Below, piece by piece: positions 1-8,554 of a stretch of 64,000 bases of DNA (its first letter is position 1; the number at the start of each line of letters is the position of its first letter). A model generated the notes under the pieces. It saw only the letters and a program-made list of their open reading frames with translations. It searched no databases and was not told the origin of the DNA. The stretch covers positions 124,001-188,000 of the forward strand of contig NZ_JAKNQH010000001.1 in NCBI RefSeq assembly GCF_022662305.1, in the 5' to 3' direction. Source of the DNA: Sphingomonas sp. BAUL-RG-20F-R05-02. GTDB taxonomy: Bacteria > Pseudomonadota > Alphaproteobacteria > Sphingomonadales > Sphingomonadaceae. The translations under genes were made by a program, and so were the position numbers.

Positions 1-102
1 CTTGGCATGACCCACACCGCAGCGCTCGACTTCGAGCATCCCAAGTTTGCCGCGGATGACCCGCGCCGCGCGACGGTCACTTACGCATTCGAGCGGCCCT
101 GA
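1..102 (+). CDS. C-terminal fragment of an unidentified protein
   Basis: An open frame enters from the left edge and ends at a TGA at 100-102, giving the last 33 residues of a protein whose start lies outside the window. The tail reads LGMTHTAALDF early and ends TYAFERP. It is too short to assign to a family. It converges with the lipoprotein gene on the opposite strand, with 18 bases between them containing the palindrome CGCACCGGTGCG at 109-120. Confidence 0.5.
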   Translation, partial: LGMTHTAALDFEHPKFAADDPRRATVTYAFERP

Positions 103-120
103 CCGCACCGCACCGGTGCG

Positions 121-636
121 TTACTTGCCGGGCAGCATCGCCTGGATTGCTGCGATCCGGTTGACCTCTGCGGTAAGCTGCGCCTCGCCGCGGGCGTGCA
201 GGGCTTCGAGCGCGGGGTAGGGCGGCTTTGCGTCACGCGCGCGGCCGATCGCCAGTTCATCGAGGTCGGTTACAGCGCTCGACGTCGCCGCGCGAAAGCT
301 GTCAAGCTTGGCGAGCGCGGTCTGCGCCGTGATCCAGCGCTCGCCACCCGGCGTATCGCCGCGCGCCGCGCGCACCGCCCGTTCCGCCGCGTCGGCGGCG
401 GGCGTAAAGCCGGTGTCGGTGGTGGCGAGTGTCTTGGCATAGGTAACGAGCGTCGCATCGAGGCTCGGGTCCGGTACCGCCGAAGCCGACGCCGCGGCGA
501 CCGGCTCGGCATTGCTGCGCCGTTCGATCGGGCGCGGTTGCAGCGAGGGATAGCGCGATACGCGCTGCTCGACGCAACCGGTCGACAGTAGGGCGGCCGA
601 CAGCATCGAAGCGGAGAGCACGAGACGATTTTTCAT
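121..636 (-). CDS. Putative lipoprotein of unknown function
   Basis: A 171-residue protein that begins with a lipoprotein signal: MKNRLVLSASML followed by the lipobox LLSTGC, so Cys-21 would be acylated and the mature protein anchored in the envelope. A longer in-frame start exists at 690, but the ATG at 636 puts the signal peptide at the N-terminus and is preferred. The mature part is Ala-rich and probably helical, with no motif I recognise. It stands alone, between a convergent gene on one side and tRNA-Arg on the other. The signal peptide is seen in the sequence; the function is unknown. Confidence 0.7.
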   Translation of the reverse strand: MKNRLVLSASMLSAALLSTGCVEQRVSRYPSLQPRPIERRSNAEPVAAASASAVPDPSLDATLVTYAKTLATTDTGFTPAADAAERAVRAARGDTPGGERWITAQTALAKLDSFRAATSSAVTDLDELAIGRARDAKPPYPALEALHARGEAQLTAEVNRIAAIQAMLPGK

Positions 637-718
637 GGCGCTTGCTGTATTCTCCACAAAAGAATCGCGCAACGCACTTGCGCGACCCAAAAAGCGGTCG
701 TAAAGGCGACCTCCCAGC

Positions 719-795
719 GCACCCGTAGCTCAGCTGGATAGAGCATCAGACTACGAATCTGAGGGTCGGGCGTTCGAATCGCTCCGGGTGCACCA
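719..795 (+). tRNA. tRNA-Arg (anticodon ACG)
   Basis: A 77-base cloverleaf. The acceptor arm GCACCCG pairs with CGGGTGC, the D-arm has GCTCAGCTGGATAGAGC, the anticodon loop CTACGAA carries ACG, the T-loop is GTTCGAATC, and CCA is encoded at 793-795. The ACG anticodon reads CGN arginine codons after A-to-I editing by TadA. It stands alone, without neighbouring tRNAs. Confidence 0.97.
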
Positions 796-813
796 CTTCT
801 TTCTTGATGATTT

Positions 814-836
814 CGGCGGCGCGTCACGCGCCGCCG
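814..836. terminator. Perfect 10-bp inverted repeat, possible bidirectional terminator
   Basis: CGGCGGCGCG, a TCA loop, then CGCGCCGCCG. It lies 18 bases after tRNA-Arg and at the end of the decayed gene on the minus strand. There is no clear T-tract on either side, so a terminator role is inferred from position and stem strength only. Confidence 0.4.
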
Positions 837-1095
837 AGTGTCCATGCCGCCGGTCAGCGCGGCCTGCCCGCGCAAGTCATCGTCGACCATCTTCAGCACG
901 CACTTGTGCTCGGCGTCATCATCGATGACGGAAGTAGGACGACAGCGCCCTCGGCTTCGATCCGTACGCGGAACTGCAACGGCTTGATCTCGCAATCCTC
1001 GAAGCTGTGCCGTCGCGGATCCTTGGCATCATCTGACCAAGCTCTGGTGGGGAGTGCAAGGAGGGTCAGTGCGACGATGCCGAGCGGTCAGGCAT
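820..1095 (-). pseudogene. Frameshifted remnant of a small secreted protein
   Basis: Read leftward from the ATG at 1095, three consecutive frames give what looks like one protein. The start is MPD. The second segment is a signal-peptide-like stretch, LGIVALTLLALPTRAWS, followed by DPRRHSFEDCEIKPLQFRV. The third segment contains AEHKCVLKMVDDDLRGQ. The two junctions, near 1085 and near 925, need single-base shifts. No frame alone is open throughout, and the last frame runs on through tRNA-Arg without a stop. The reading that these pieces were one secreted protein is an inference from the signal peptide and the continuity of sense. No family is recognised. Confidence 0.4.
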
Positions 1096-1129
1096 AACGA
1101 GACAGCACCTCAGCACCGATCGGCAGCAG

Positions 1130-1351
1130 TTACCGCCAGTCGTTACGCTCGACCGAGTCGAGGATGCGTGCGCCTGCCATGAACACCGCCACCGGGCAGA
1201 CCGCGAACAGCATCCAGCCGCCGACGCTGCCGTGATATTGCTCGACGTAGTGCACGCCGCGCTCGACCGAACCAAGGCCAAGGCCGTAGATGACCATGAA
1301 AGCCTCGAACTTGTTCTTGATGACGAACAGGCGGGAGATTTTGTGCAACAT
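1130..1351 (-). CDS. Small conserved two-helix membrane protein
   Basis: A 73-residue protein starting MLHKISRLFVIKNKFEAF. Two hydrophobic segments, around residues 17-33 and 43-62, are separated by a short polar loop with VERGVHYVEQYHG. The composition and the ordered Lys/Arg flanks suggest a real inner-membrane protein rather than a chance frame, and similar short proteins are common in sphingomonads, from memory. The function is unknown. It precedes the arginine operon but is 66 bases from it on the downstream side, and the strands agree, so read-through from astB is possible. Confidence 0.65.
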   Translation of the reverse strand: MLHKISRLFVIKNKFEAFMVIYGLGLGSVERGVHYVEQYHGSVGGWMLFAVCPVAVFMAGARILDSVERNDWR

Positions 1352-1416
1352 GCCATGATCTTAAGCAAAGCCCGGGCCAGTCGCAGATTCGCGTGGCTTG
1401 GGCTTAACGAACATGG

Positions 1417-2670
1417 TTACGTGTCAATTAACTCGACAAGGTCGAGCCCCTCCAGCAACGCGCGCCGCGCAGCTTCGATCGCCGCCATCAGCGTCGGGTC
1501 GCCGATCGCATCGTGGCCGATCTCCTCGGGCCAATGCTGCGTGACGATGCGCTCAATCAGATCGAGCCGCGCGGTGTCGACCAGAAAGCGCGGGTCCACC
1601 GTCGCCGGATCAGCGACCACGCGCAGCCGTAGGCAGGCCGGTCCGCCGCCGTTCGCCATCGACTGCCGCACATCCACCACCGCAACACGCCGGATCGGGC
1701 CGTTGCCCGCCAGCATCGCGCGCAGGTACGCGCGCACCGTCAGGTTGCTGACCGCCTCACGCGGGACGATCAGCGTCATGCCCCCTTCCGGTGGCGTTAC
1801 AAGTTGCGCGTTGAACAGGTAGGATGAGATCGCATCGGCAAGGCTCACCTCGGCGGCAGGCACTTCGACGATCTCGACCTCCGGCAGACGTGCGCGCAAA
1901 TTCGCGTAGAAGCCGGCGCGGTCGGCGAAGGCATGTTCGTGGGTGAAGAGCACGCGCTCGTTCGCGACCGCCACCACGTCATTGTGGAAGGCGCCGGCCG
2001 CGATCGCCTCGTCGGATTGCTGTACGAACAGCGTTCGCTCGGGCGTGAGCCCATGCGCGCGCGCCACCGCCGCGCTCGCTTCCGGATGCTGGCGCGCGGG
2101 GTATGGGCCGCCGGGCACGCCGTAGACGAACACTTCGACACCGGGTGCGCCGTGGTGCGCGCACAGACGCATGTGATTGGCGGCACCCTCGTCCCCGAAC
2201 GGAGCGGGCACCGGCCCGTGCACCACGAAGGCAGGGTCTGCGAAAGCGAGGCGCAACTGTGCGAGCGTGCCCGGCCATTCGTGGCTGCGATGCGGCATCG
2301 TCACCAGATTGGCGGCGGAGAGGTGACACTTGCCGTCCGCCGTGTCGGGGGCGGGAGAAACGGTCGCGGCATTGGCCGCCCACATCGCCGAGGCGGACAG
2401 CGCCTGCGCCTGTAGATGCGGCGCAGCGGTTGTAAAATCGACCGACAAACTCGCCAGCCAGCGATGATCCGGGCGCGCAAGCGGCACGAACACGCCTTGC
2501 GTCAGCCCGAGTGCGAGGTTCGCGCGCATTTTCGCGATCCCCTCCAGCGCGGCCTTGCGCGGGTGAGACGGCGTACCGGCGCTTGCCGTCGCGGCAAGGT
2601 TGCCGGGACTGAGCCCAGCGAAATTGTGGCTCGGGCCGATCAGCCCGTCGAAGTTGATTTCCGTCAGCAT
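1417..2670 (-). CDS. astB: N-succinylarginine dihydrolase
   Basis: Second enzyme of the arginine succinyltransferase (AST) pathway. In the cytoplasm it hydrolyses N2-succinylarginine to N2-succinylornithine, ammonia and CO2. The 417-residue protein starts MLTEINFDGLIGPSHNFAGL, the family hallmark, and retains NGGGPACLRLRV with the catalytic Cys at residue 346. It is slightly shorter than the roughly 440-450 residues of enterobacterial AstB. Its ATG overlaps the TGA of astA by one base (TGATG), so the two are translationally coupled. Gene order on this strand is M20 hydrolase, astA, astB. The transaminase (astC) and dehydrogenase (astD) steps are not in the window. Confidence 0.96.
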   Translation of the reverse strand: MLTEINFDGLIGPSHNFAGLSPGNLAATASAGTPSHPRKAALEGIAKMRANLALGLTQGVFVPLARPDHRWLASLSVDFTTAAPHLQAQALSASAMWAANAATVSPAPDTADGKCHLSAANLVTMPHRSHEWPGTLAQLRLAFADPAFVVHGPVPAPFGDEGAANHMRLCAHHGAPGVEVFVYGVPGGPYPARQHPEASAAVARAHGLTPERTLFVQQSDEAIAAGAFHNDVVAVANERVLFTHEHAFADRAGFYANLRARLPEVEIVEVPAAEVSLADAISSYLFNAQLVTPPEGGMTLIVPREAVSNLTVRAYLRAMLAGNGPIRRVAVVDVRQSMANGGGPACLRLRVVADPATVDPRFLVDTARLDLIERIVTQHWPEEIGHDAIGDPTLMAAIEAARRALLEGLDLVELIDT

Positions 2671-3686
2671 CAGTAGCGCGCCACCCAGGCGAGATCGTCA
2701 CCGTCGATCGCACCGAGACCCGTCGCACAGTCCCGATCGATCACCACCCCGTCGCCGGCGGCACGCACCTTGCCGTAAGCGCAGCAGAAGTCACCCAAGC
2801 GCCCGCACGCGACCAGCGCGGCCTGGCCGCCATCGTCGTCGACCGTGAGCAGGCGGGCGGGGCGGGCGTTGGCGATCGTCTTCACCTTGTCGGTCGGCGC
2901 GGTCATGGTTGGGCCGCCGTCGAAGATGTCGACGTATTTGTCGAAGGCGAAGCCCTCCATCTCGAGCATCCGCATCGCCGCGCGGCCGGAGGGATGGGGC
3001 AGGCCAATCGCCGCGCGGGCCTGTTCGGGCAGCATTGCGACGTAGATCGGGTGTTTGGGAAACAGGTCGGCAATGAACTGGTGGCCGTGGATCGCATTGA
3101 ACTGGTCGGCATCCTGAAAATTCATGCCGAAGAACCGCCCCGCCAGCCCGTCCCAGAATGGCGAGCCGCCCGCCTCATCGATCACGCCGCGCAACTCGGC
3201 GAGGATGCGATCGGCAAAGCGCGCGCGGTGCTGCGCAATGAACATGTAGCGGCTGCGGGCGAGCAGCATACCCAGACCACCGGCGCGCTCGCCTGGGTGC
3301 AGGAACAGCCCGCCGACCTCGCTACACCCCTCCAGATCGGTGGTGAGGCTCAACTGGTCGGCGCGGAAGGTGCGGCCAAGCTCCTTGCTGTGCTGGGTCA
3401 GCGTGCCCATCCGGTAGCTGTAGAACGGGTAATGCTGGCCGACATGCGTGAAGATCTGGCAGGTGCCGCGCACCTCGCCGGTGGCGGTGTTTTCCAGCAC
3501 CAGCACGAACAGTTCGTCGGCCAGGGTGCCGCCGTTGCTGGCGAAGGCGGCGTGACTCTTGTCGAGCTTCGCCTTGAGCGAGCGTCGGTCGGGCGGCAGG
3601 TTGGTAAAGCCGCCGCCGGTCAGCTTCGCCATCTCGTAGAGCGGTTGAAGATCCTCGTCGCGCGCGGCGCGGATGCGAAAACTCAC
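2670..3686 (-). CDS. astA: Arginine N-succinyltransferase
   Basis: First committed step of the AST pathway: transfer of succinyl from succinyl-CoA to the alpha-amino group of arginine. The 338-residue protein starts VSFRIRAARDEDLQPLYEMA at a GTG at 3686. A longer frame upstream is rejected because it would overlap most of the end of the hydrolase gene and has no family similarity. Typical segments include GGFTNLPPDRRSLKAKLDKS and GGLFLHPGERAGGLGMLLAR, the latter a GNAT-like acyl-CoA-binding region. The GTG overlaps the TGA of the upstream M20 hydrolase (GTGA), and its stop overlaps astB, so all three form one operon. Confidence 0.95.
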   Translation of the reverse strand: MSFRIRAARDEDLQPLYEMAKLTGGGFTNLPPDRRSLKAKLDKSHAAFASNGGTLADELFVLVLENTATGEVRGTCQIFTHVGQHYPFYSYRMGTLTQHSKELGRTFRADQLSLTTDLEGCSEVGGLFLHPGERAGGLGMLLARSRYMFIAQHRARFADRILAELRGVIDEAGGSPFWDGLAGRFFGMNFQDADQFNAIHGHQFIADLFPKHPIYVAMLPEQARAAIGLPHPSGRAAMRMLEMEGFAFDKYVDIFDGGPTMTAPTDKVKTIANARPARLLTVDDDGGQAALVACGRLGDFCCAYGKVRAAGDGVVIDRDCATGLGAIDGDDLAWVARY

Positions 3687-4891
3687 AGGCTTCCTTTCTC
3701 GACAATGCGCAAGATGGTGAGCGCCGACAGCGCGGCGCGCTCGGGCAGGCTGTCGGGAATGAGGAATTCCCGGTCGGAATGGATCGCGCCGCCGCGCACG
3801 CCCATCGTATCCACGACAGGTACGCCGCATGCAGCGATATTGTTGCCGTCGCACACGCCGCCGGTGTCGCGCCAGGTGATGTCGAGGCCAAGGTCGGCAC
3901 CGGCCTGCTTGACGACACCGAACAGCCGCGCCGCGCTCGCGTCGATCGGCTTGGGCGGGCGATTGAAGCCGCCGTGTACGCTGATCGTGACCTCGTGCGC
4001 CGCTGCGGTGGCGCTGACGGTGGCCTCGATATGGACCCGCGCGCGGTCGATCTCGCCAAGATCGGCCGGACGAAAGTTGACGCGCAGGATGGCAAGATCA
4101 GGCACCACGTTGTTCGGGCCGCCGCCTTCGATCCGCGCCGGGTTCACCGACAGGCGCGGTGAGCGTGCCTCCGCCAGCCTGAGCGCCACTGCGGCAGCGG
4201 CGAGGATGGCGTTTCGACCATCGTCGGGGTTGCGCCCCGCATGTGCGCTGCGTCCGCGTACCACGATCGAGAAATTGCCGGTGCCGCCGCGCGCACCCGC
4301 CAGCGTACCGTCGGGCAGCGCCGGTTCGTAGGTCAGCGCCGCCACTTTGCCGCGTGCGGCGCGTGCGATCAGCGGCGCGGAGGAAAACGAGCCGGTTTCC
4401 TCATCTGATCCGATCACCACCTCGTAGCCGATCCGCGCGGCCAGCGGGGTAGTCTCGATCGCGGACAGCGCTGCCAGCATCACCGCAAGGCCGCCCTTCA
4501 TGTCGGCCACGCCGGGGCCGTTGAGGCTGCCATCGTCCTGCCAGCGCAAGGTCTGGAACGGGTGATCGGCCGGAAACACCGTGTCCATATGCCCGGTCAG
4601 CAGCATCTGCACCGGTGCGTCGGGCCGCACCGCCAGATGCAGGTGCCTCCCGTGATCGAGCGCCGCGACGCTGCCGTCCGCCAGCACTGTCTCGGCAGGC
4701 GCGGGGTCGGCAAGCACCAGCGTGCCCGGCAGCACGGCGAACGCATCGGCGAGTTCACCCGCCACCGCTGCGAGGCCAGTGAGATTGCGCGTGCCGGAGT
4801 TGATCGCCGCCCAACGCTCGGTCAATGCAAGCATCGGCGTCTCGCCGATCCGGGCGATTGCCGCTTGCTCCGGGGTGGAAAGGGTGTTCAT
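3683..4891 (-). CDS. M20-family metallohydrolase of the arginine operon
   Basis: A 402-residue zinc-dependent amidohydrolase of the M20 peptidase/ArgE/DapE type. Metal-site motifs are visible: GHMDTVFPADHPF around residue 120, GPGVADMKGG around residue 150, and GSDEETGS near residue 190. The dimerisation-domain region contains GRSAHAGRNPDDGRNA. In the operon it comes first and overlaps astA by GTGA. By analogy it could cleave an N-acyl amino acid such as an acylated ornithine or glutamate and so substitute for or assist the AstE step. That role is inferred from context only. Carboxypeptidase G2-like specificity is an alternative. Confidence 0.88.
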   Translation of the reverse strand: MNTLSTPEQAAIARIGETPMLALTERWAAINSGTRNLTGLAAVAGELADAFAVLPGTLVLADPAPAETVLADGSVAALDHGRHLHLAVRPDAPVQMLLTGHMDTVFPADHPFQTLRWQDDGSLNGPGVADMKGGLAVMLAALSAIETTPLAARIGYEVVIGSDEETGSFSSAPLIARAARGKVAALTYEPALPDGTLAGARGGTGNFSIVVRGRSAHAGRNPDDGRNAILAAAAVALRLAEARSPRLSVNPARIEGGGPNNVVPDLAILRVNFRPADLGEIDRARVHIEATVSATAAAHEVTISVHGGFNRPPKPIDASAARLFGVVKQAGADLGLDITWRDTGGVCDGNNIAACGVPVVDTMGVRGGAIHSDREFLIPDSLPERAALSALTILRIVEKGSL

Positions 4892-4968
4892 CGCGCCAGC
4901 CTAGCGCGGGTTCAGGCGTTACTCCACCCGCTCCAGATCGGAGAAGGCAGGCGGAGCAACTACCGCGA

Positions 4969-5907
4969 TCAGAAACTGTACACGATCGACGCGGTGCTCG
5001 ACGTATCCGTATTCACGCGACCTTCCGGTGGCGTGCTTTCATACTGTACCGCGTAAGAGAGTTTCGCCGACAACGGCCCGAACAGCTTGGCGTTGATTGC
5101 GGTCGTGCTGCTCACCGTGCTGTTGATCCGCTGGAGATAGGCCGATGCCGCCTGCGTGATCGAAATCGCGCGGTTGAGCTTCAGGTTGAAATCCATCGAT
5201 CCGCGCGCGGCGAAGCTGTTCTCCTCCGTTTCATCGGTGAACGACGTGCGCCGATATGCTGGCCCGACTTCGAGATCGAGTTTGACGTTGGACGCGCGCA
5301 CGACGCCATAGCCGGCACCGACCGACGTCGCATAGCGGTCGTAATAGCCGAGGAACCGGTCGCTCTCGTAACTGCCGGTGCCGTAGATATAGCCGCGCTC
5401 CGAAAACTTGTAGTTCGGCTCGTACGACGCGAGATAGTGCTCGCGGCTGATGACGCCGCTGCTCTGCTTGTAGTCGACCGCGACGTTTACGGTGTGCTTC
5501 CACCGCAACGTCTCGCGGCTGAGCTTCACCGCCGCGCTCACGCCGAGGTCGTTGGTGTTACCCGTGGTCGCGTAGCCGCCAAGCTGCACGCTGCCTTTCC
5601 ACAGGTCGAGCGGCCCGGCCTCGACGATCGTCTCGACCCGCTTCGCCTCACGCGCCTTGCGCCAGCCATCTACGGAGGCCTTGATCGTTTTCGCCGCCTC
5701 GGGTGCCGCGTTCGACGCGTATTTCGAAATGATGGTGATGTCGTTCTCGTTGCCCGACGCGATAGCCGCATCGAGCATCGCCTTCAACTGCGGCGGGATA
5801 GGCTGCTCGTTTTTCGCCGTCGAGGGAGAGGCAGTGGACGGGGCAGTCGCCGGGGCTGGCGACGGCTCCGGAACGGGCGCCGCGATGAGGATCACCGGAG
5901 GAAGCAT
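4969..5907 (-). CDS. DUF481-family outer-membrane protein
   Basis: A 312-residue protein. A short hydrophobic start (MLPPVILIAAPVP) leads into a Pro/Ala/Thr-rich linker, a helical region near residues 40-95, and then a beta-barrel region of alternating residues that ends in SIVYSF with a terminal Phe, as expected for outer-membrane insertion. Segments such as GSVQLGGYATTGNTNDLGVS and YKFSERGYIYGTGSYESDRF are typical of DUF481 (YdiY-like, salt-induced outer membrane protein) sequences. The signal peptide is short and the exact start is uncertain. Function is not established. It is monocistronic, between the AST operon and rppH. Confidence 0.85.
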   Translation of the reverse strand: MLPPVILIAAPVPEPSPAPATAPSTASPSTAKNEQPIPPQLKAMLDAAIASGNENDITIISKYASNAAPEAAKTIKASVDGWRKAREAKRVETIVEAGPLDLWKGSVQLGGYATTGNTNDLGVSAAVKLSRETLRWKHTVNVAVDYKQSSGVISREHYLASYEPNYKFSERGYIYGTGSYESDRFLGYYDRYATSVGAGYGVVRASNVKLDLEVGPAYRRTSFTDETEENSFAARGSMDFNLKLNRAISITQAASAYLQRINSTVSSTTAINAKLFGPLSAKLSYAVQYESTPPEGRVNTDTSSTASIVYSF

Positions 5908-5977
5908 CGGCGCGCTTTAGCATCCGCCACGCTGTGGCGAAAATCAGGCCGTCGTAGCGTCGGGTCCGCTTGCCGCA

Positions 5978-6466
5978 TCAGCCGAGATGCCCGGCGAACA
6001 TCTCCAGAATCTCTTCGTACAACGCCTTCTTAAACGGCACGATCAGCACCGGCAGATCGGCAGGGTCGATCCAGCGCCAGGCGATGAACTCTTCATGTTC
6101 GGTGGCGATGTTCACGTCGCTGTCCTCACCGTGGAACCGGTACAGGAACCAGCGTTGCCGCTGCCCGCGCCATTTGCCCTTCCAAACCTTGCCGACGAGA
6201 TCGGGTGGGAGGTCGTAGCTTAGTTCGCGAGGGCCGATCGCGATCAGCGAAACCTTGTCGGGGGTGATGCCGGTTTCCTCGCCCAGTTCGCGTAAAGCGG
6301 CGGTTTCGGCATCCTCACCGGGATCGATCCCGCCCTGCGGCATCTGCCATGCCTCAATGCTGGCGTCCTTGCGTTGGCCGACGAACACCTTGCCGTCGCG
6401 GTTGAGGATCATCAGCCCGGCGCAGGGGCGATAGGGCAGCGAATAGATATCGGTCGTGTCGGTCAT
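5978..6466 (-). CDS. rppH: RNA pyrophosphohydrolase (Nudix)
   Basis: A 162-residue Nudix hydrolase that removes pyrophosphate from the 5' end of primary transcripts, which triggers RNase E-dependent decay. It can also act on diadenosine polyphosphates. The N-terminus has YRPCAGLMILNRDGKVFVGQ and the Nudix box runs from G45 to about residue 67 (GGIDPGEDAETAALRELGEE). The length and the EAWQMPQGGID segment match alphaproteobacterial RppH. It precedes the DUF481 gene on the same strand with a 70-base gap, so a shared transcript is possible. Confidence 0.95.
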   Translation of the reverse strand: MTDTTDIYSLPYRPCAGLMILNRDGKVFVGQRKDASIEAWQMPQGGIDPGEDAETAALRELGEETGITPDKVSLIAIGPRELSYDLPPDLVGKVWKGKWRGQRQRWFLYRFHGEDSDVNIATEHEEFIAWRWIDPADLPVLIVPFKKALYEEILEMFAGHLG

Positions 6467-6500
6467 GGTGCGCCCGCTGTCGTGGAAAAGTCAGCCGTCT

Positions 6501-7454
6501 TTATGCTCGGGGGCTTGTGTGTTCCGCAATCATTGTCTTTGCCGCCGCGAATGCGCCGGCGCAGTCCGCTACCGCAGAGGGAAGCGCCTGGCGTAGCGTG
6601 ACGAAGCCGTGTACCATCCCGGCCGCCTCGCGGAACGTCACCGGCACGCCCGCTTGTGGCAGCGCGGCGGCATAGGCGCGGCCTTGGTCACGGATCGGAT
6701 CGAGCCCGGCGGTGAGAATAACCGCCGGCGGCATGCCGCCAGACACGCCGGCGAGCGGGGAGGCGCGCAGGTCATGCTGGTCGGCGCGGTAGGCGTCCCG
6801 GAACCATGCGAGACTTGCCCGGTCGAGCAGATAGCCGCTTTCGAAGTCGATCAGGCTGGGATAATCGCGCGTGCCGTCCGTCGCCGGGTAGAATAGCAAG
6901 TGGCCAATCACAGGCACGGCAGCAGGCGTATCGCGCAGCGCCATGGCGGTGACGATGGCAAGATTGCCGCCCGCGCTGTCGCCGCACAGCACGAGGCTGG
7001 TGACGGTTCGCGGCAGACCCTGCGGAGCGCTTGCCGCCCAATGCGCCGCCGCGACGCAATCTTGCGGAGCGGAGGGCCACGGGTGCTCGGGCGCGAGCCG
7101 GTAATCGACGGCAAGCACCGGCAGGTCGAGCGCCCGCGCCATCTCCGCGCAAAAACTGGCGTGCGTGTCGAGATCACCGATCACGAACCCGCCGCCGTGG
7201 AAGAACACCACCATCGGCCCGGCATCTCGCGCTGCCCGCGCGTCGAACAGCCGCGCCGGCAGATCGCCGGCCGGGCCGGGTATGGAGACGTCGATGATCG
7301 CGCCGAGCGGTCCCAGCGGCAGATCGGCGATATCCTTGATCGCGCGCAGCGATTGCCGCGCCTGCGCGGTGTCCATTTGGTGCATGCGCGGACCGGGTGC
7401 CGCGTTCAGGAAGGCGAGGAAGGCACGCACATCGGGTCGGACGAACACTTCCAC
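6501..7454 (-). CDS. Alpha/beta hydrolase, hormone-sensitive lipase type
   Basis: A 317-residue esterase of the hormone-sensitive lipase family (family IV). The oxyanion-hole motif H86-GGGF and the nucleophile elbow GDSAGG with Ser-160 are present. The acid is probably the Asp in TAGLDPIRD and the base the His in GMVHGF. No signal peptide is seen, so a cytoplasmic carboxylesterase is likely, and the substrate is unknown. The start is GTG at 7454. It is divergent from the deacetylase-like gene, with 59 bases between their starts, so the two probably share a promoter region. Confidence 0.9.
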   Translation of the reverse strand: MEVFVRPDVRAFLAFLNAAPGPRMHQMDTAQARQSLRAIKDIADLPLGPLGAIIDVSIPGPAGDLPARLFDARAARDAGPMVVFFHGGGFVIGDLDTHASFCAEMARALDLPVLAVDYRLAPEHPWPSAPQDCVAAAHWAASAPQGLPRTVTSLVLCGDSAGGNLAIVTAMALRDTPAAVPVIGHLLFYPATDGTRDYPSLIDFESGYLLDRASLAWFRDAYRADQHDLRASPLAGVSGGMPPAVILTAGLDPIRDQGRAYAAALPQAGVPVTFREAAGMVHGFVTLRQALPSAVADCAGAFAAAKTMIAEHTSPRA

Positions 7455-7513
7455 GGCATAGCCTCATCAGCCGGTGCTTTGCGGTCGGGCCGCCGCGACC
7501 TTACCTAGGCCGA

Positions 7514-8416
7514 GTGATCCATATCGTCCATCATTCCGCCTACGTTTCGGCCGCGCATGTGCGCAGCCCCAGTCAGCTCAGCAAGAACGGCCTCGTCCGC
7601 GATTTGCTGCGTGCCGAGGGGGAGGAGATCGTCTGGCACGAACCCGACCGCATCCCGCGCGTCTGGCTGGAGGCGGTGCATGACGCGGATTACGTCGCCG
7701 AGGTACTGGAGGCACGTGTGCCGCCCGACAAGGAGCGCCGCATTGGCTTCGCGGTAAGCGAGGGTGTCGCCGAACGCTCGCAACGGGTCGTCGGGGGTAC
7801 GTGGCTCGCAGGCCAGCTCGCGCTTGAGCACGGCTTCGCCGCCAACACCGCCGGCGGCAGCCACCACGCGTTGGCCGGCACTGGTGCCGGCTATTGCGTG
7901 CTTAATGACCTCGCGGTGGCGGCGGTGCGACTGGTGGAGGAGGGCACTGTCGAGCGGGTGATCGTGGTCGATTGCGACGTGCATCAGGGCGACGGCACCG
8001 CCTCACTGTGCGCGGGACGGCCCGAGATCGCCACCTATTCGATCCATGCGGAGAAGAACTTTCCCGTCCGCAAGGCGCGGTCAACGCTCGACGTGCCGCT
8101 CGCCGATGGCACCGGCGACGACGCGTATCTCACCGCGCTGGCGGACAGCCTTGCGCCCATGCTCGACAGCGTGCGGCCTGGGTTGATCCTCTATCAGGCC
8201 GGGGTCGATCCGTTTGGCGGCGATCGGTTGGGCCGCCTCGCGCTGACCGAACCTGGACTGATCGCGCGCGACCGTTTGGTTGCGGATCTCGCGATCGCAC
8301 GCGGCATCCCGCTCGCCAGCACGGTCGGTGGCGGCTACGGCGCGGATACCGCCGCGATCGCCGCGCGCCATGTCGCGGCGATCCTCACGCTGGGACGCGC
8401 GTTTGCGAGTACTTGA
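7514..8416 (+). CDS. Histone-deacetylase-family amidohydrolase
   Basis: A 300-residue protein of the HDAC/acetoin-utilisation/acetylpolyamine amidohydrolase superfamily, which removes acetyl groups from amines using zinc. It starts at GTG 7514 (VIHIVHHSAYVS). The upstream part of the open frame overlaps the divergent gene and is rejected. Catalytic and metal motifs are clear: GGSHHALAGTGAGYCVLND with the paired His, VDCDVHQGDGTA with the Asp-x-His zinc ligands, and QAGVDPFGGD with the third ligand. A bacterial substrate such as an acetylated polyamine or protein lysine is inferred from the family. Confidence 0.92.
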   Translation: MIHIVHHSAYVSAAHVRSPSQLSKNGLVRDLLRAEGEEIVWHEPDRIPRVWLEAVHDADYVAEVLEARVPPDKERRIGFAVSEGVAERSQRVVGGTWLAGQLALEHGFAANTAGGSHHALAGTGAGYCVLNDLAVAAVRLVEEGTVERVIVVDCDVHQGDGTASLCAGRPEIATYSIHAEKNFPVRKARSTLDVPLADGTGDDAYLTALADSLAPMLDSVRPGLILYQAGVDPFGGDRLGRLALTEPGLIARDRLVADLAIARGIPLASTVGGGYGADTAAIAARHVAAILTLGRAFAST

Positions 8417-8554
8417 TCCGTTCCGGCACATCCCCACATGTTGGATTGCGAGGGCATTGGCGCCATGCTAGTGGCCTGCCGCTGTGGATCACAGGGGCGC
8501 ATTCGGTCTGCATATGACATACATCGTTGATTTCCGGGCAAGAATAGCCCTCCC

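Noticed and set aside
633..995. Open frame of 120 codons on the minus strand across tRNA-Arg
   Set aside because: It reads through the whole tRNA gene and into the lipoprotein start; only its first part contributes to the frameshifted remnant described at 820-1095.
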